Assembly: GCF_043641665.1 (NCBI RefSeq)
Contig: NC_092190.1
Span: 11,902,048-11,966,047 of the forward strand
From: Enoplosus armatus
Lineage: Eukaryota > Chordata > Actinopteri > Centrarchiformes > Enoplosidae
Direction of reading: 5' to 3'
Length of the DNA: 64,000 nucleotides
Shown: positions 12,601 to 26,204 of the stretch, piece after piece
Layout of the letters: every line of letters starts with the position of its first letter
How positions within the stretch are numbered: position 1 is the first letter of the stretch
Position numbers and translations under genes: made by a program
Notes under the pieces: model-generated
What the model saw: only the letters and a program-made list of their open reading frames with translations
Database searches by the model: none
Told to the model about the DNA's origin: nothing

Positions 12601-14049
12601 GTTCAGAATTGAACCCTCAAAAAAGCCTACTTAAGCAAAAGTATGATCAGCAAAGTAAACATTTATGTTTAATATTGTACATGATCTCTTACAAATAAAT
12701 GAATACATATATGACATTATAAGTTGGGTTAATACTGGTGCATCAATGTGTAAGCAGGCTACTTCCAACCTCCTTACCTGTAGGGGTCAGGCCCCTTCCA
12801 AAGGGTAAATGAAACCATTTGAGAAGTTTAGTGCTGAAATCTCTCTTTGGTGGAACTGTTAACAACTCACAGACATCTGAAACATGACAAGGAGCACCAA
12901 CCAACCAGACTGTTTTTCTGTAGACCACAAGCCTAACTTGTTGGAAATGGGAAAAGGTCTATTGTGATATTGTACTTTTACCCAGCTAAAGTGTGTAAGA
13001 GTGTATGCATTAACTGCTAATTCTAAAGCTATTAGACCACAAGAGGATTTCTTTTTAAACATGATAATTGCCAAAAGGACGTTTATTTTGGAAATTTCTT
13101 TTAATAAACCAACATGCTGCTGCGCTGTGTGACAAGCTGTAGGAATTACAATGTTCCCCAGTGACAGATGGCATGAGCACTGCATGAGCAGTTGAAGTCC
13201 CATATAGCTATTAATGAAACACTTCTTCTAGTGTTATAAATGTGCTATATACCCAAGTTATATATATATATAGTATACGTGTGTGTGTCTGTTTGTGTGT
13301 TATCATTGTTGTAAACTAGAGAATGCAATTTCTGGATAAATTGCAGTGGGACTGCTGGCTGCTAAAAAGCTGAGCTGAATTGCTTGATGAACAGCTGGGA
13401 GTTAAACTGCATTGCTGGCTTAACTTTATGTGAAGGAGCATGATGAGAGTTTGAGTGTAAGGACTCAGATTTGTAGCTCTTATTTGTACAGAGAAGGAGT
13501 TGAGGTGGCTTTCAAGTGTCTTAGTTGGATTAAGGGTAAAACAGCTGAGGTCTAAGCCCCATAAACACTGCATTTAGCGCCCGTGTACTAGAAGGAGTTG
13601 AGTGGTTTGTGTGTGTCTGCGTGTTTTAGTCACCACTAACACTTATGTTGCGCTGCCTTACAGCCTTCTGTGAGATACAGTATACAGACTGGTCACATAG
13701 TAGAGATCCACATGAGAGGCAGGAAGCAATGAGAGGAGTTGAAATAGCAGTTACAGTCAAAAATGCTCAAATGTTTGTAAATAGCACCTGTGTTCACCTG
13801 TAATAAAGCTACAGTGACGCCACAGAGAAGCCGTCTAATTAGCTCATCTCAATCAGCTCTTTGTCCCCACCTGCAATTAATGGTTGCCATGGTGATGGTA
13901 AATGCTGAGTGACAGTTCATTTAATAGATTAAGCTGAGAGGCACCACTCAAACTCCAGTTTATTGCTAAAAAAGCGTAATTCCTATCACCTAACTTTTCT
14001 AAACATTGTGAGAGAGAGTGGACTCTGCTGAACACGTTGCTGTAAATTA

Positions 14050-14530
14050 TGTGTGTGCAATGTCAAAAATGTGGAAAATAGAGTCCCTTTTTCCGTTTTG
14101 CTTCTGAAATTTCCGGTCTCATTTAACATTGGAGTCAATGAGATAATTGGATGGCACACCTGTCACTTTGATGCTCATAACGCAAAATGTGTACTGTACG
14201 TGAAAGAGGACAAATTTTTCTACGTTTTGTTGAAAAGATTATGTATGAAAAGTGAAAATTGTGGGAGTAAGAAGAAGTTTAGGAGACAGTTTTAAGACGA
14301 TTTTAACAGCTTCATCCCACTCTGCGTGTGATGTCACCCCCTCTGATTCTGAACATTCCGTCAATTAATTTGAATGGGGAAAAAAATCCCGAAAAACATT
14401 AAATATCGCGGAAAGTATGAAAGATACAAACAGTGGAAGTAATTCCGATAATGTGATTAATGAGCTGAACATTCTGGAGTTTGAATGAAGTTTCTACGTT
14501 GAGCGGTGTTGAAGTGCTGTAGCCCAGCAA
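14050..14530. repeat. Probable unclassified dispersed repeat
   Basis: Low-CpG, A/T-rich block with words such as CATTGGAGTCAATGAGA and CCGTCAATTAATTTGAATGGGG that I associate with dispersed teleost elements. No second copy was found in this window, so the call rests on recognition only. Confidence 0.3.
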
Positions 14531-17500
14531 TCCCACCAATTCAATAAATTCGTCATAAAGTCATTTGCCATTGCTTTGCCGTAATCAACAACATGTAGAG
14601 AGAAAACTCACATTTAAAGACAAAGATCTAGTCAACTCAAGAACAAATCTTTTACAGAGCTCACAGTTGCCACTTGCTGTACTATGATTTATCTATGTCA
14701 GTCCTCTCTGCTTAGTCTCTGTCTGAACACAAAAAATATATAAGAGATTTCAACTGCTAAATGTACTCTTCAAATTTAGGCTTTCTTTTAATATTTGTTT
14801 TGTCCTAAAACACTTTCCAACAATTTTGAAACGGGAAGAGTGAAAACTCTCAAACTATGGTGTAAATAAAGTGATGAAAAAAAAGCCAACTCTAAATTTT
14901 ACTGCCATTCCCAGAAAAGTGACATGCTGCTTTGTTAAAGGAACATTTTAATGAACTTGTACTGCCACTCCATGAAAGTGCATATCTTTGACAAGCTGAT
15001 TTATCTGTATTTATTTGTTTATCTATATAATTTCAACTGTTGCTAAAGAATGGCTTTGCCTGATTGAAAATACCAGTATTATCAACACCTCAGTGACAAT
15101 GGAAGAGAGCTTTCTTGGTGTAAGAATTTCTATGTACATGTTAAAAGTCTTGTGATGAAATGAACAGTCTAAGAGCCATTTGGCGTGTAATATTTAATCT
15201 GCCATTTTTCTTGTCAGACCTGAAAAAAATGAGTGAATTCTGCTTAAGATATCAGAAATAAATGCATTGAATGGCCATGCAGTTATGATGAGTGTTCCTT
15301 TTGTATTCTCATCCATTCATCTGTACATCCATCTGCTATATACACTTATCAGGGTTCAGGAGGCTGGAGTCTATTACATCATGCATTGGGAAAGAGGGAG
15401 AGGAGGTTGCCAGTCTATCCCAAAACCTGATGAATATTACATTAAGGTTTTATATCCGGCATCAGCCCTCATATACAAACCTTAAAGTAAACATCTGGTG
15501 GTAACTAATGCTGTTAAATGTTTTAACATTCTTGGAAAAAGACAAAAAAAACCATAGATTAATATATGTTTGCAGGTGTTTAGCAAGAACAGATGTTCAA
15601 GAAAATTGCTTTGTGAACATCTCAAAAATTCACAAACTGTATAAAGTGTGATATTCACAATTCAACCATATTTATAACCCATATGTGATGCATACACGAG
15701 AGATTTAATCACAATGCCTTCATTAGGTTGACTGTAGTTTACTTAACATCTGCCAATCAATTAAAAGAGAAAATGTAGAACAATGTCTTCTTATGTAGAG
15801 AGAACCAATTGCTTCACTGATAGTTCTTCCTCTTGCAAAAGGTAAAAAATGAATTATGTTCAGACTCAGAAATAGCTCCATATAATTACAGAATGCATAT
15901 TCATCTGAATATTTCCATTTATTCTAATATGAGGAAATAACAAGGTAAGCACGTGTCTGGTGCTTTTATAAGGCCTATTTAAATATAAACAAATTCAGTG
16001 TTTTTGATAATGGCTTGATATTTTCACTTATTTTAATTTTCTTTAAATCAAATAAGCAACTAGCAGACATTTACTCCTAGCAGGCGACACATTTATTGTA
16101 AATTAGTAACAAACAAATGTTGAATTATTAAAGTAGGGTATGTTTTTGAAAAATGATGTGCGACAATATTGCCAGAAAAGTACATCACCATGAAAACAAA
16201 GTGCCTCAGTGCTTATAGTGAGTTAAGTTGGTGTTTTTTCACATAAACCTTACATTACAGCTCTGTATCTACTGACATACAGAACATTCTGCTTCCCCTC
16301 AGGTTGTACAGTATGGATGGCTTGCTCAGCATTTCAGCCACTGACTGCAGAAAGTAATTTCCACCCAGATGGTATGACTGTATTATCTTCTACTGTATGT
16401 TTAACCGTAGGAAGTGTGTAATGACTTTAAAAAAAAAAAACCCACAGCGTTGCTCAAAGACAGTGCTCTACTTTCAGAGCTTTTGTAGTTAGCACAAAAT
16501 TCTGGTGCGTGTTAAACACTGTTACGCAGAAGGAAAATAGGTCTTAAAACATTTAGAAACATCATCATTATCAACATGACTACATATAACACTTCAGATG
16601 GGGAAAAAGAAACAAGAATGTGGCTGTTTTACTGTTCAATATTCATATTCACATTCCCTTGGTCCTTCTGAACCAGGATGAGCTGGCCTGGAGGAACTCT
16701 TTTTTTTTTAGAGATGGTCAGATCAGAGAACTGTACAAGCAGGACTCTGAATACTGAAGTATATTGATCCTCATTTTAACTTGCAGGCCATTTATTTACC
16801 CACATTGCACACCCTCAGGATGTGATACAGCTGGCATCACAAAATTAACACTTCGTTGTTGGGTTTCTGAACTAACCCTCTCCCCATGTTGAGCCTCTGG
16901 GTTTGTCAATTTGGGAAAATATATTTTAGAGAAGACTGACATCTACAGGCCATAATATAGAATTGCTGCTTTTCTTGTCTCCACTGATAGCTCTACAGGC
17001 TGTTCATTCATGCAAACACACAAGAATCCCCCAGTTTTCCTTAAGACATCTTTACAACAGTAATGAATGGAAGAAGAAATGAGTCTGTCTCCTATTCAAA
17101 TACATCTGTTTCTCAAACACAAACATCACTTCTGCTGTGCCTCTTTTACATTTTTTTCTTACCACTAGATGGGAGTGTTGCTCTCGACAATTAATTGTGC
17201 TGCATGGATACTGTGCTCACTGCAACCAAATGCTTTACATTTTCATTCAATGTTTACATAATTGAAATTAATAAAATTTAAAGCAAAGGGCAGTAGAAAA
17301 GTTCATATTGTGATTAGTGTTATTTTAAAAGCCTCAGTTTCACCTGAAAAACAATCGTTTGTTTAGGCAAGTAGTTTTGATAATTGGCAGCGACTTCCCA
17401 TAAGTATCATTTCAAGTAAGGCAGGTTCACTGAGTGATGTACAGTTGTTAATGTTTAAAGTGGAGGCTTTTTAACTGACAATCCACAGTTTAGTTCAAGT

Positions 17501-19149
17501 GAAGATTTATGGAAAAGAACTCAAAGTGTGACACTCACTTATCAAAGCCACGCATTCATGCCAAGTAATATTAAATGGAGTGTAAATAACAAAATATGTG
17601 AACAACAAACAGGGTTAAGGTCAAATTTATGAAAGCATAGGATGCTGAAATCTCTTTATTCTTATATCTGACTCACTTCGACAGTGACATTTTCCTCAAA
17701 GGGAGCAATACAGTGACCTTTCCCTGTGGCACTTGATGCCACATCTCCAGGGTGTTGCAGAGATCTGTCAGTGTGACAGATCAGATAAATCCTGCCTGTT
17801 GTCTCAAGAAGCTTGGAGAAACATAAAAAGGGGAATCAATGAATTAGCTATAAATGGCTTATGTGCCTGTGTGTGTGGGTTTTCATAAGCACCAACAATA
17901 CCTGAATAATTTCATGACAAGTAATGGAATAGATAAAATGTTACATTTGCCACTGTTGGGTGTTTTTATTTCTAAAAAATACTCTTATTTACAATTTTGA
18001 TTATATGCCAGTTGCTGAACACAAGGATCACAACATTTTTGAATGACTAAAATAATCTTTTAATGTCCCCATGAATAAATATTTCAAAGCACAGACATGC
18101 CACTCAAAGCATTCAAAACTTTTTTGTGCGATGTTTTCACATTCCTCAGTGAGGCAGAGGCTCTCCTAACACATCCCTAGCTGGCAGAAATTGCTGCATG
18201 CATGCCACTTAGCTGGAGCATGACCATCACTGCCACAGTATGAAATTACAGGCGGCTGATCTTTTTCCATGTTGATGTGTTCAGACATATGGTTCCATAC
18301 CACTTTAAATCTACTGAAAACAAGGAGGTGCTCTCTATAAATACTTTCCTAGTACGCATTTGTTACAAAATGAATGACAAGAAAAAATACAGCTAGCCAT
18401 ACAACTGAGGCCCAGGATATCTAACATAAACCAGAGAAGACAGAATATCTCCATGTAAGTGGTACTGACAGAAAGTTATTTTTATCTTTATTGCAGACGT
18501 ATGCCGTCAAACATAAAATCTTACTCCCTTCTCTGTCTTCCTCTCTCTCACCCTGCCTGGCTGATCTTATCTGGGTTAGCATCCATCTTATTTGACCTTG
18601 AGCAGACCTATGAGACTCGGCTACTGCTTTGCTTCTTATTCTGATTACACAAGTCAATGGTTTTTCATTGTAACTCTTTAAAGGTCTTCCATTATCATTA
18701 CGTTATTTCTTACACAAACAGATTGGCTACACAACTATTTAGGACACATGGGCTATTTGATTACTTACAGTGCAAATTATTGGGCATATCTTTACTTCAC
18801 ACTATCTTTGTCAAATTTCTATTGATATACTTCTTCAATTAGTTGTTTATATTTGTGCGTGAAAGCGTGTTCTCGTTAAACTAATCCAAAAAACTCACAT
18901 GGTTTTATTGCTGTTCCCTTGGTAACAAGCAAACCCTTGCCCTTTTAGCCTACTGGCATTCGTGTGGATCGTACCACTTTGTAGTCGTGGGGGGGAGGTT
19001 AGGAGGTATAAGTTATAGAATTGCCTATTTTTGCACAAAATTGATTACGTTAAAATCAACTTAATGTATCTAATATTTTAATATATGATGTTGTTTGCAG
19101 CTTTATTTTAAACGCAATATATTCAATAATCGATTGTCTTTAGGCGTCT

Positions 19150-19441
19150 CAGCGCAACCCGGAAACCCCTCATCACATTAAATTGACGATCGTACAGTAA
19201 GCTGTCAAAAGCTTGTTGCTTAAATCTGTGCAGTGCTATAAAGTAATGAAGAAATGGGGTCGGGTACATAGCCGAAATAACACGCTAAAATTCAACGAAC
19301 AGAGCAAGAATCAAATGGGCTGTTGAACGGACATTTCGGGAGCACTTGACATCTTGTTTTCGTTAGTTCAGTTGGACTGCCGTGTCGTCTGCCCTCGCTG
19401 GTGCGTGATCCTCCTGGAAGCGGTTCATCCGTGATGATGAG
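19150..19441 (+). promoter_or_regulatory. mbnl2: Candidate mbnl2 promoter and noncoding first exon
   Basis: A local rise in CpG (CGCAACCCGG, TCGGGTACATAGCCG, CCGTGTCGTCTGCCCTCGC) in otherwise A/T-rich DNA is followed by a strong donor, GATGATGAG then GTAAGCAG, with the exon ending at 19441. No coding sequence precedes the donor. The next acceptor that fits is at 22814, giving a 3.4-kb intron before the start-codon exon. MBNL genes have noncoding leader exons, so this is the best candidate here. The transcription start is not defined, and no TATA box is evident. Confidence 0.5.
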
Positions 19442-22400
19442 GTAAGCAGGTGCTCTCCTGGGCTAACAGTGTGGCTAACGTAAGATAATAAATTTTAACG
19501 TTAATGTCAGTGTTCTATATAATGTCGGTTAGCCCCATGACGGCTGCGTCTTTAGCTTGCTAGCTAAGTATGTGTGAATAGCTAGCTAAAGTAGCCTAGG
19601 ATGAGAATGCAAATCAGAGACTTAATCGTGCTACCTTTGAAGTACCAAACTGTGCAAATGAGACCGTGTCAGGTAGCTGACTGTCATTGTAGTGGTGTTG
19701 TATTTTCTGCTGTTAGTTGCGTTTTGAAGTTCAGAATCGTTACTGTACATACTGTAACGTTGCATGGGCGGACATCCATTATCAGACAAGCGAGATTCAC
19801 ATTTCCCCTTCCATAAAATATGGACAGCAACCTCTCACAAACAATCTAAAGTATTTTATAACTGCATTAAACAGAATTACAATCGCACAAGATCTTTAAG
19901 ATATGTGTTTAACCTCCAAGTAGCGGTACAATGTGTGTGTCTCATCCTTACTGCTGTACTGAATATGGCAGCATGTGTCAGAAATACACTGAAATGAGCA
20001 TTTATCCACGGTTCAAACTAGAAAACGGGTTTCACCAAGAATACTTAATGCCTTAATTCACTATCATACGCCACAAAGTAAGCTGTGCAACAGGAAATTG
20101 ACATCTGTGCTGAACTTATAAAAATACTGAAAATGTTTTAAACATCAGTACTAAAAAATGGTAGTGATTTAATTGGCAGAGTTCTCATATTCATATTTTA
20201 CTGCAATATAATTCAGTATTATACACATTGGTGATACATTTTGAGAGTTTATCTTGTCAATCTAGGGAGCTGTCATGCTGGATTTCACATGAAATCCTTT
20301 TTTGGCCGAGAAGTTACATATCAGAAGCAGCATTCGAGGGAAGTGAATGAATTATTTATGCATTTTTGCAATCTAGGCAATCTAGGCGAACAAATCTTAA
20401 ATTAACACTGAATAATTTGTTATGATGGGGCTACACATTCAAAAAGAATATTACCAAATATTATTTTGTAAGGTGGTTGAGTAACATTGCATGAGAAATT
20501 ACATTTAACACTTGTGTTATTGCACCTGTTTTAGAGGTGAATATGATGGTACAGTACTATTTATACATTCTGTAAGAAAAAAGCTCTGATGTACTCTGAT
20601 ATCAATATTCAAATTCCGGACCAGGCCAGGTTGAAAACCTGATTTATATGGAGTTGTAATTACACAATTGCAATAGAAACATACTGAGACTGTTGGAACT
20701 ATGACCGACCTGCAAATAATGCAAACGGGAGCTTATGACATTTACAGTAACTGTACTAACTGATTTGCAGGGCACTGTGCAAAGGTTTGTACAGTGTTAG
20801 TGGGTATATCATTTCTATTTTAATTCTATACTTGCTCACCATTGCAGTAATAAATTCTGGAGGCAAGATCTAGTGTTGCACTCTAATCAAATTTTATTCA
20901 TAGATAAAGGGTCAACTGCCAGCAGTGTCTTGCTCCAAGCTGTGCAGCCAGCTTTTACACAGTGCATCAGCCTCTGGTTTTCTATTGGCCAATTTCTGAC
21001 TGGGAGGGTCTTCCCGGAGGCTGGCTCCCAGGCAGGAAGGGGGTGGCTGGAAATGTTTCAGCTAGAGTTGGACAGACTGTCTGTTTTCACTGTTGTGAAG
21101 AGGAAATCTTTGGTCACTGAATCCATGGGACAGAGAAGGGGGATAAAAGCTGTTGTTGTGGTCCTTATCTTAACAAGTTAGCAACTCAAAAGTTGTATTT
21201 CTAACCTAGATTCTCAGTCGGGGACAGAAGTTCTTTAGTGCTGCATGAAGTGAGAGAGGTAGGTTTTTCTTGCACCGTTTCCTGACTTGCGCCCAAAGGA
21301 ATTTGCTGCAGTATGCTGTGGGATAGCATGCAGTAAAGCTGAGAGGCTGTTACAGATCTGCGTTAACAACAGCAGAGTTTATTCTGAATCCGTGCCCTTT
21401 GAGTATGTATATTCGTAGACCATGTTACAGCTCTCAGTGGAGAAATATTTCAACTCGCGTAGAAATGTACTCCGCTTACGAGTTAACCACCTTTCCTGCC
21501 TGCTCAGCAACTTCCTGTGTGTTTTACCACTTAGCGTACTGGTCTGAGTATCCTGCCCTGTGTTTGACTCCCAACATGATGTGTGTTTAAGTTTTGTCTT
21601 GCTTTCCTTGTATTCTGTATGTGCTGTGGTGGGCAAAGAGTCAGCGTATCTGACTGTAGCAATTTGGCACCAACTGCTCATGTCATCCTACAGTATTAGC
21701 AAATAGAGAGTAACAGTGTAATGGAAAATAGGTTATAGAGAGCAGAGAGAAAGCACAATGTATCACAGTGAAATGTATGTTTAAGATGAAATCTAGTTTT
21801 AATTGGCAGTCTGTTTTAGTGGATACTGATCAACAAAATCTGTTATATATGTAGTATAACAAGCATCTTATGGTTCAATGGATTTGAGCTTTGGAAAGGT
21901 TCATATTCTGTTATTGATTGACTGATTGATTACACGACAACACCCAGCTACACAGCCGGGACTAGAACAACAACCGTGGCTCTGTGCTTGTCACATGCTT
22001 ACGTTGTTATTGAAGAAGCATGGCCTAGAGAAATCGATTGTGAAATGTGCAGACATAATATTGCGTGTACAACAACCATCATAAGACAATAATAATAATG
22101 AGCATCTGTGTTCTCTTACCATTAGCAAACATATAGGCGTTCATCTTGAAATGTGTATTCAGACACAGGGCCAAATTAAATGCTGAATTGGTAGCTTGTT
22201 CATCAAGCTGTAATACTGTTTTGGTCTAAAAACTTTATTCAGTTCTTATCATTTTGATGGTCCTAGTTTGCCGTTGGTGTTTTGCTTGTCAAGTCTTGTC
22301 TAGTTCAGAGCTGTAACTAACAATTATTTTCTCGATTAATCGATTCATTGTTTAGTCCACAAAATGTCAGAAAGTAGCGGACAAATTCCATCACGATGTG

Positions 22401-22814
22401 CCAGAGTCCAAGGTGATGTCTTCAGATGTTTTGTTTTGTGCAACCAACAGAACAAAACCCAAAGAGATTCAGTTTAAAAGAGATAAAGTCAGCAAATGGT
22501 CACATTTGAGAACCAGATAATGACTCAAAACTATTAGTCTCTTGAGAGTCTGGCATGACTAAATATAACTAATTACACAAATTCACATTTGTCATTGTTT
22601 GACCTAATCTTCTTTCTGCTGGAAACTGCTCAAGAACAGATGACTCTTGAGAATGAGCGGCCTCTAGAGAAGAGAAGAAATTACATGCAATGAGTGTTCA
22701 GAAATAATTTATGGTGGCTCTAAATGTGCCAACTCGAGACTAATGGCACCATAATTAGAATGTTGTTTATTTGGATACAACTTCAGTGATATGCATGTTT
22801 TTTTTGTCTTTCAG
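19442..22814 (+). other. mbnl2: mbnl2 intron 1 (inferred)
   Basis: No coding exon recognised. It contains one GCTGCAACTAAC-family relic at about 22306-22560. The end has a good polypyrimidine tract (TTTTTTTTTGTCTTTCAG) at 22812-22814. Intron status depends on the candidate first exon being correct. Confidence 0.5.
22306..22560 (+). repeat. GCTGCAACTAAC-family repeat (copy 2, diverged)
   Basis: Starts CAGAGCTGTAACTAACAATT and continues TTTTCTCGATTAATCGATT and TTTAGTCCACAAAATGTCAG, the usual 5' words of this family. The 3' end is degraded, without a clear TTAGTTGCAG terminus. Confidence 0.55.
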
Positions 22815-23328
22815 TTCACCAACAGAAAGTGCCTTTGAGAAGATATCCCCGACTTGAAGTTGGTCCGTGTACATTGCCGGCCTCTGCTTTCTTTAAGACT
22901 CGGGCACCAACACAGGATACCTCAGCTGCAAGCCCTTTTCCACCACTTTGCACAACATCAGCACCTAGAAAGTTCTAAAATAGAGCCATAATATAAGAGG
23001 ACAGAGAATAAATGACCTGAGAATGTATGACTAAAATGACAAGTCTGCATTAGCTTTCACTTGTCTGATATTTATGAGCACCATCATCTGTGGAATATAC
23101 ACTTGAAAGTGTCACAGACAAAAACACATCTGCAGTTGATTATTTTGAGATTTCTCAGTGATTGACCAACCAGTTGACCGTTCTGCTCCAGCTGATGGAC
23201 AACTCACCTGTCCTTTGTTTTAAAAGAGGACTTTGTGCATAGAGCCAACCTGTAGCTGTTTGTGTATGAGGCACAAGACAATAAGATTGACTTTGTAAAA
23301 ATTAAATTTATGATTACAAAATTTGGAT
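22815..23328 (+). other. mbnl2: mbnl2 5' UTR, part in the start-codon exon
   Basis: Leader between the acceptor at 22814 and the start codon. It contains several upstream ATGs followed quickly by stops (for example ATGTATGACTAA near 23022), so scanning ribosomes would meet short upstream frames. There is no in-frame N-terminal extension: ATG at 23329 begins MALNV, which matches the family start. Confidence 0.6.
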
Positions 23329-23502
23329 ATGGCGTTGAACGTTTCTTCAGTAAGAGACACAAAATGGCTAACTCTGGAAGTCTGTCGACAGTTTCAAAGA
23401 GGAAACTGTTCTCGTAGTGATGAGGAATGCAAGTTTGCTCATCCTCCGAAGAGCTGCCAAGTTGAAAATGGGAGAGTTATTGCCTGCTTTGACTCCTTGA
23501 AG
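23329..23502 (+). CDS. mbnl2: Muscleblind-like 2, coding exon 1 (zinc finger 1)
   Basis: Fifty-eight codons ending in a clean GTAAGAAA donor. It encodes the N-terminus ([13 protein letters not shown]), the first CCCH finger with spacing C-x7-C-x6-C-x3-H ([20 protein letters not shown]), and the [17 protein letters not shown] linker, which supplies the first cysteine of finger 2. The start at 23329 is chosen over an upstream in-frame TTG because MALNV is the family N-terminus. Length and phase (0) equal those of mammalian MBNL first coding exons as I recall them. Confidence 0.95.
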
Positions 23503-23926
23503 GTAAGAAATATTCCACACACTGTATTATCTGTGACACTAATGATCCTTTACTGAATGTAAGAAATGTTTGCTTGTATAAAGGAGTAGACAACTTTAGA
23601 AATCCCATGAAATAAAAAATGTATTTTCCATGTTGTTACCCCTGTCCCTGAGTTAATGCTTTCACTATTGTGCTAAATCAAAAATACATTTTAACATTCT
23701 TATTTTTTACAACCTTTTTGCTGTTCTTGAGAGGCATTACTCAGAGTGTTCTTGGGCTGCAGGTTCCATCTTTGTAAGGCCATCTAGCTAGCCAGCCTGC
23801 CCCATCAAATACAGCTAAACCTGCGGTTCTACCAAGCTAACTGGCGATAACAGCAGGACGTGGGTTGGGGTGTGAGTTTGGAAAAGCATCCCTGATATCA
23901 TTCACAGTTTCTACACTGCAAGGTTC

Positions 23927-23960
23927 AAACATATACTATATAGTGTGGGATAAAAACATA
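23927..23960 (+). repeat. Left arm of a perfect 34-bp inverted repeat
   Basis: Exact reverse complement of 24643-24676; the arms are separated by 682 bp. The core reads ATAGTGTGGGATAAAAAC. The match stops abruptly on both sides. Confidence 0.9.
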
Positions 23961-24475
23961 ACTCTTTTCTTTCTCCTCTTCTTCCTCTCCTGTAAGTGTT
24001 GATAATAGAGGAGGGAAATGGTCTTCAGCTACTACTGTCAGTGTCCAGTCTAAAGTCCTAACCCAACCTTATGGTGAAATTTAAGCTGCCCCAACATCCA
24101 GTTTCCTGCAGAAACATGTGAAACCACAGAGCAAAACTGCAATCTCAAATGCAGCTTTATCTTCCATTACATATAGGTCCAGTCAGTAATACCACATTTT
24201 TCCAAAAGTAGAGGAAAATACCTGTCAGACGTTACTCTCATCACTTATCTAATGCAGACAGTGAAAACATTCTGGCAGCCAGTTGGATTACGGCCAGTTT
24301 ATTCTCCTGTTTGCTCAGTTGCCCTGAATGAGATCAGGGCTGCCTTAATCCACTCTCACACAGTCACTATCACAACACAATACAGCTTTGCCCCCAGGAT
24401 TATTCTCATGTTGAGTCATCGTCTTATCTCCTGACTGTAGGCAGTTTATACACAGCTTGTCTGGACAGAGGGCCT

Positions 24476-24530
24476 TCTCTGTGCCCGAGTGGTCAAGGGG
24501 CCTGGGCTAAAGGCCACTGGGTAAGGACTC
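24476..24530 (+). repeat. tRNA-like fragment, possible SINE remnant
   Basis: GTGCCCGAGTGGTCAAGGGG resembles the D-arm and A-box region of tRNA-Leu/Ser, and GGCCTGGGCTAAAGGCC could form an anticodon-like stem. There is no recognisable T-arm or B box, so this is not an intact tRNA gene. A degraded tRNA pseudogene or SINE head is the likeliest reading; chance is possible. Confidence 0.25.
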
Positions 24531-24599
24531 AGCTTTTGTTTACGGGGCACACGCTCTACCACTGTAGCTGTGAATTGATCAAAACTGCACTGCAGTTCT

Positions 24600-24697
24600 A
24601 TATATATATATATATAGATATATAGATATATATATATATGTATATGTTTTTATCCCACACTATATAGTATATGTTTTATATATATATATATATATAC
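24600..24697. repeat. (TA)n-rich microsatellite interrupted by the right arm of the inverted repeat
   Basis: Alternating TA runs at 24600-24640 and 24677-24696 flank the 34-bp arm at 24643-24676, which is an exact reverse complement of 23927-23960. Confidence 0.85.
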
Positions 24698-26204
24698 CAA
24701 GCCTAGTTTTATCTTTATTTTTAAGAATGCAGGAATAACATCTTAACGTAGAATTGCAGTCTGTTGCAAGGATGGAAATAAGAGGTCAGCTAGCAAATCT
24801 ACAGCTGTTGCAGTCATGTGATAATGTCGCTCTTCTTTATTTATTAAAAAACACAGCTAACTGCCCAAATTGTGCTTTCTGCTTATTACCCATTCATCAA
24901 TTACTCCTTACAGAGTTAACTTTATTATACTGAAGAATGTGCACATGTTTGGTGTAACTAGTATCTCATGACTTCCATTAAAGTAGCTGAGAGTCTCGTT
25001 GATGCACAAATCTAACTTGAGCTATTACCTGTGGCTAGCTCTCACGACGCCTGTCAGACTGCGGAGAAGTGAGCATACCTGTTCATCATTTCATTCAACT
25101 CTGTTTCATGCAGATTGGCAATAAACTTCACCAGTAGCAGGTGTTGCTACTGAGGTTTCTTTTAGATGCATTTCTCTTGGAGACAATGGGGCAGACAATA
25201 GCAACCAGCCCTCATAAAAATATCCTCTCTAAACTGGAAAGAAGCGAAATACTGTCAAGACACAGTATTCAATGGGCAACAGCTTCTTCTTCTTTGGGTT
25301 TGACTTGGCCCTCCATAGCTGTGGCATATGAACCTTTATGCCAGTGTAAGGCATACTTTCGTTTCATACTTTAAAGTAAACCAGAAAGTTGTACAAACTT
25401 GTATAAAAATCATGAAAACACGAAACATTTCAGGAGGGGGTGAATACTTTCTACTGGCACTGCATTTTCTCAGCTATATAGAGACTAATGAAACATTGAT
25501 GTCAGCTAAACCTACATGGATATTCAGTGAAAATAATTAATATAAATCTCTTGGGAGAAATGCAAATTAGGTGAAGTTAGTTAACGTGATTGAAGGATTT
25601 GAATATGTAGAGCAGAGGGAGCTAACCTCTCATTAGGCTAATACAGATGCTTGATTGACAGAAACTGTGTTGGGAGGCTCCTTTTAAAAGGAGATAGTAA
25701 TGCTCAAGCTTAATAACCAGGCTGTTGAAATATAAAGCAAATCACAATTGGATTCCCAGAGCTGGCAAGCTCAGGGACGTCTTATGTTGCCAGTCAGCTT
25801 TTTCTTAAAGTCTACAGTACAGTCCTAAAGAGAGCACTGTGAATGGATATCTGACTATTCTTCATCTAATTCATGCTTCTTACTGCCCTGTCTATTACAT
25901 TTGTGTTGGATGGTTGGTCCTGCAGCACATCATGTACATCCAAAGCTAACATTCAATGCGAATGTGGGAGCTGTGTAGATGGAGGTGATGAATACTTGTG
26001 TAACACATCTGACTCTCATGCTGGAGGAAGAAGTTTGCATCTCATTTTAGACCGATGATTAAAGCCATTATGTTTGAAATTTCCTCCCCAGTTTCAAGGA
26101 ACAACTTAAAAATGTCATGATAAGGTAGATCATTTAGAGGAATATAAGGAGTGTTCTTGCTCAGGAGTGTTTTTTATGCCTTTTCTATTTTCTCTGAATT
26201 ACAG

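Larger units (their letters stand above)
11126..19150. other. Intergenic region between hs6st3 and mbnl2
   Basis: No convincing exon was recognised. In human the single-exon receptor gene OXGR1 lies between HS6ST3 and MBNL2; no long open frame resembling a seven-transmembrane receptor is present here. The region contains two dispersed repeats (12345-12600 and 14050-14530), a short (TA)n run near 13259-13272 and poly-A/T tracts. The segment at 13830-13915 is unusually dense in motif-like words (CACCTG, AATTAAT, GTTGCCATGGTGATGG) and may be regulatory, but conservation cannot be assessed. Confidence 0.6.
23503..26204 (+). other. mbnl2: mbnl2 intron after coding exon 1
   Basis: About 2.7 kb without coding sequence. 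It holds a perfect 34-bp inverted repeat pair (23927-23960 and 24643-24676), two (TA)n tracts around 24600-24697, and a small tRNA-like fragment near 24476-24530. Confidence 0.85.
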
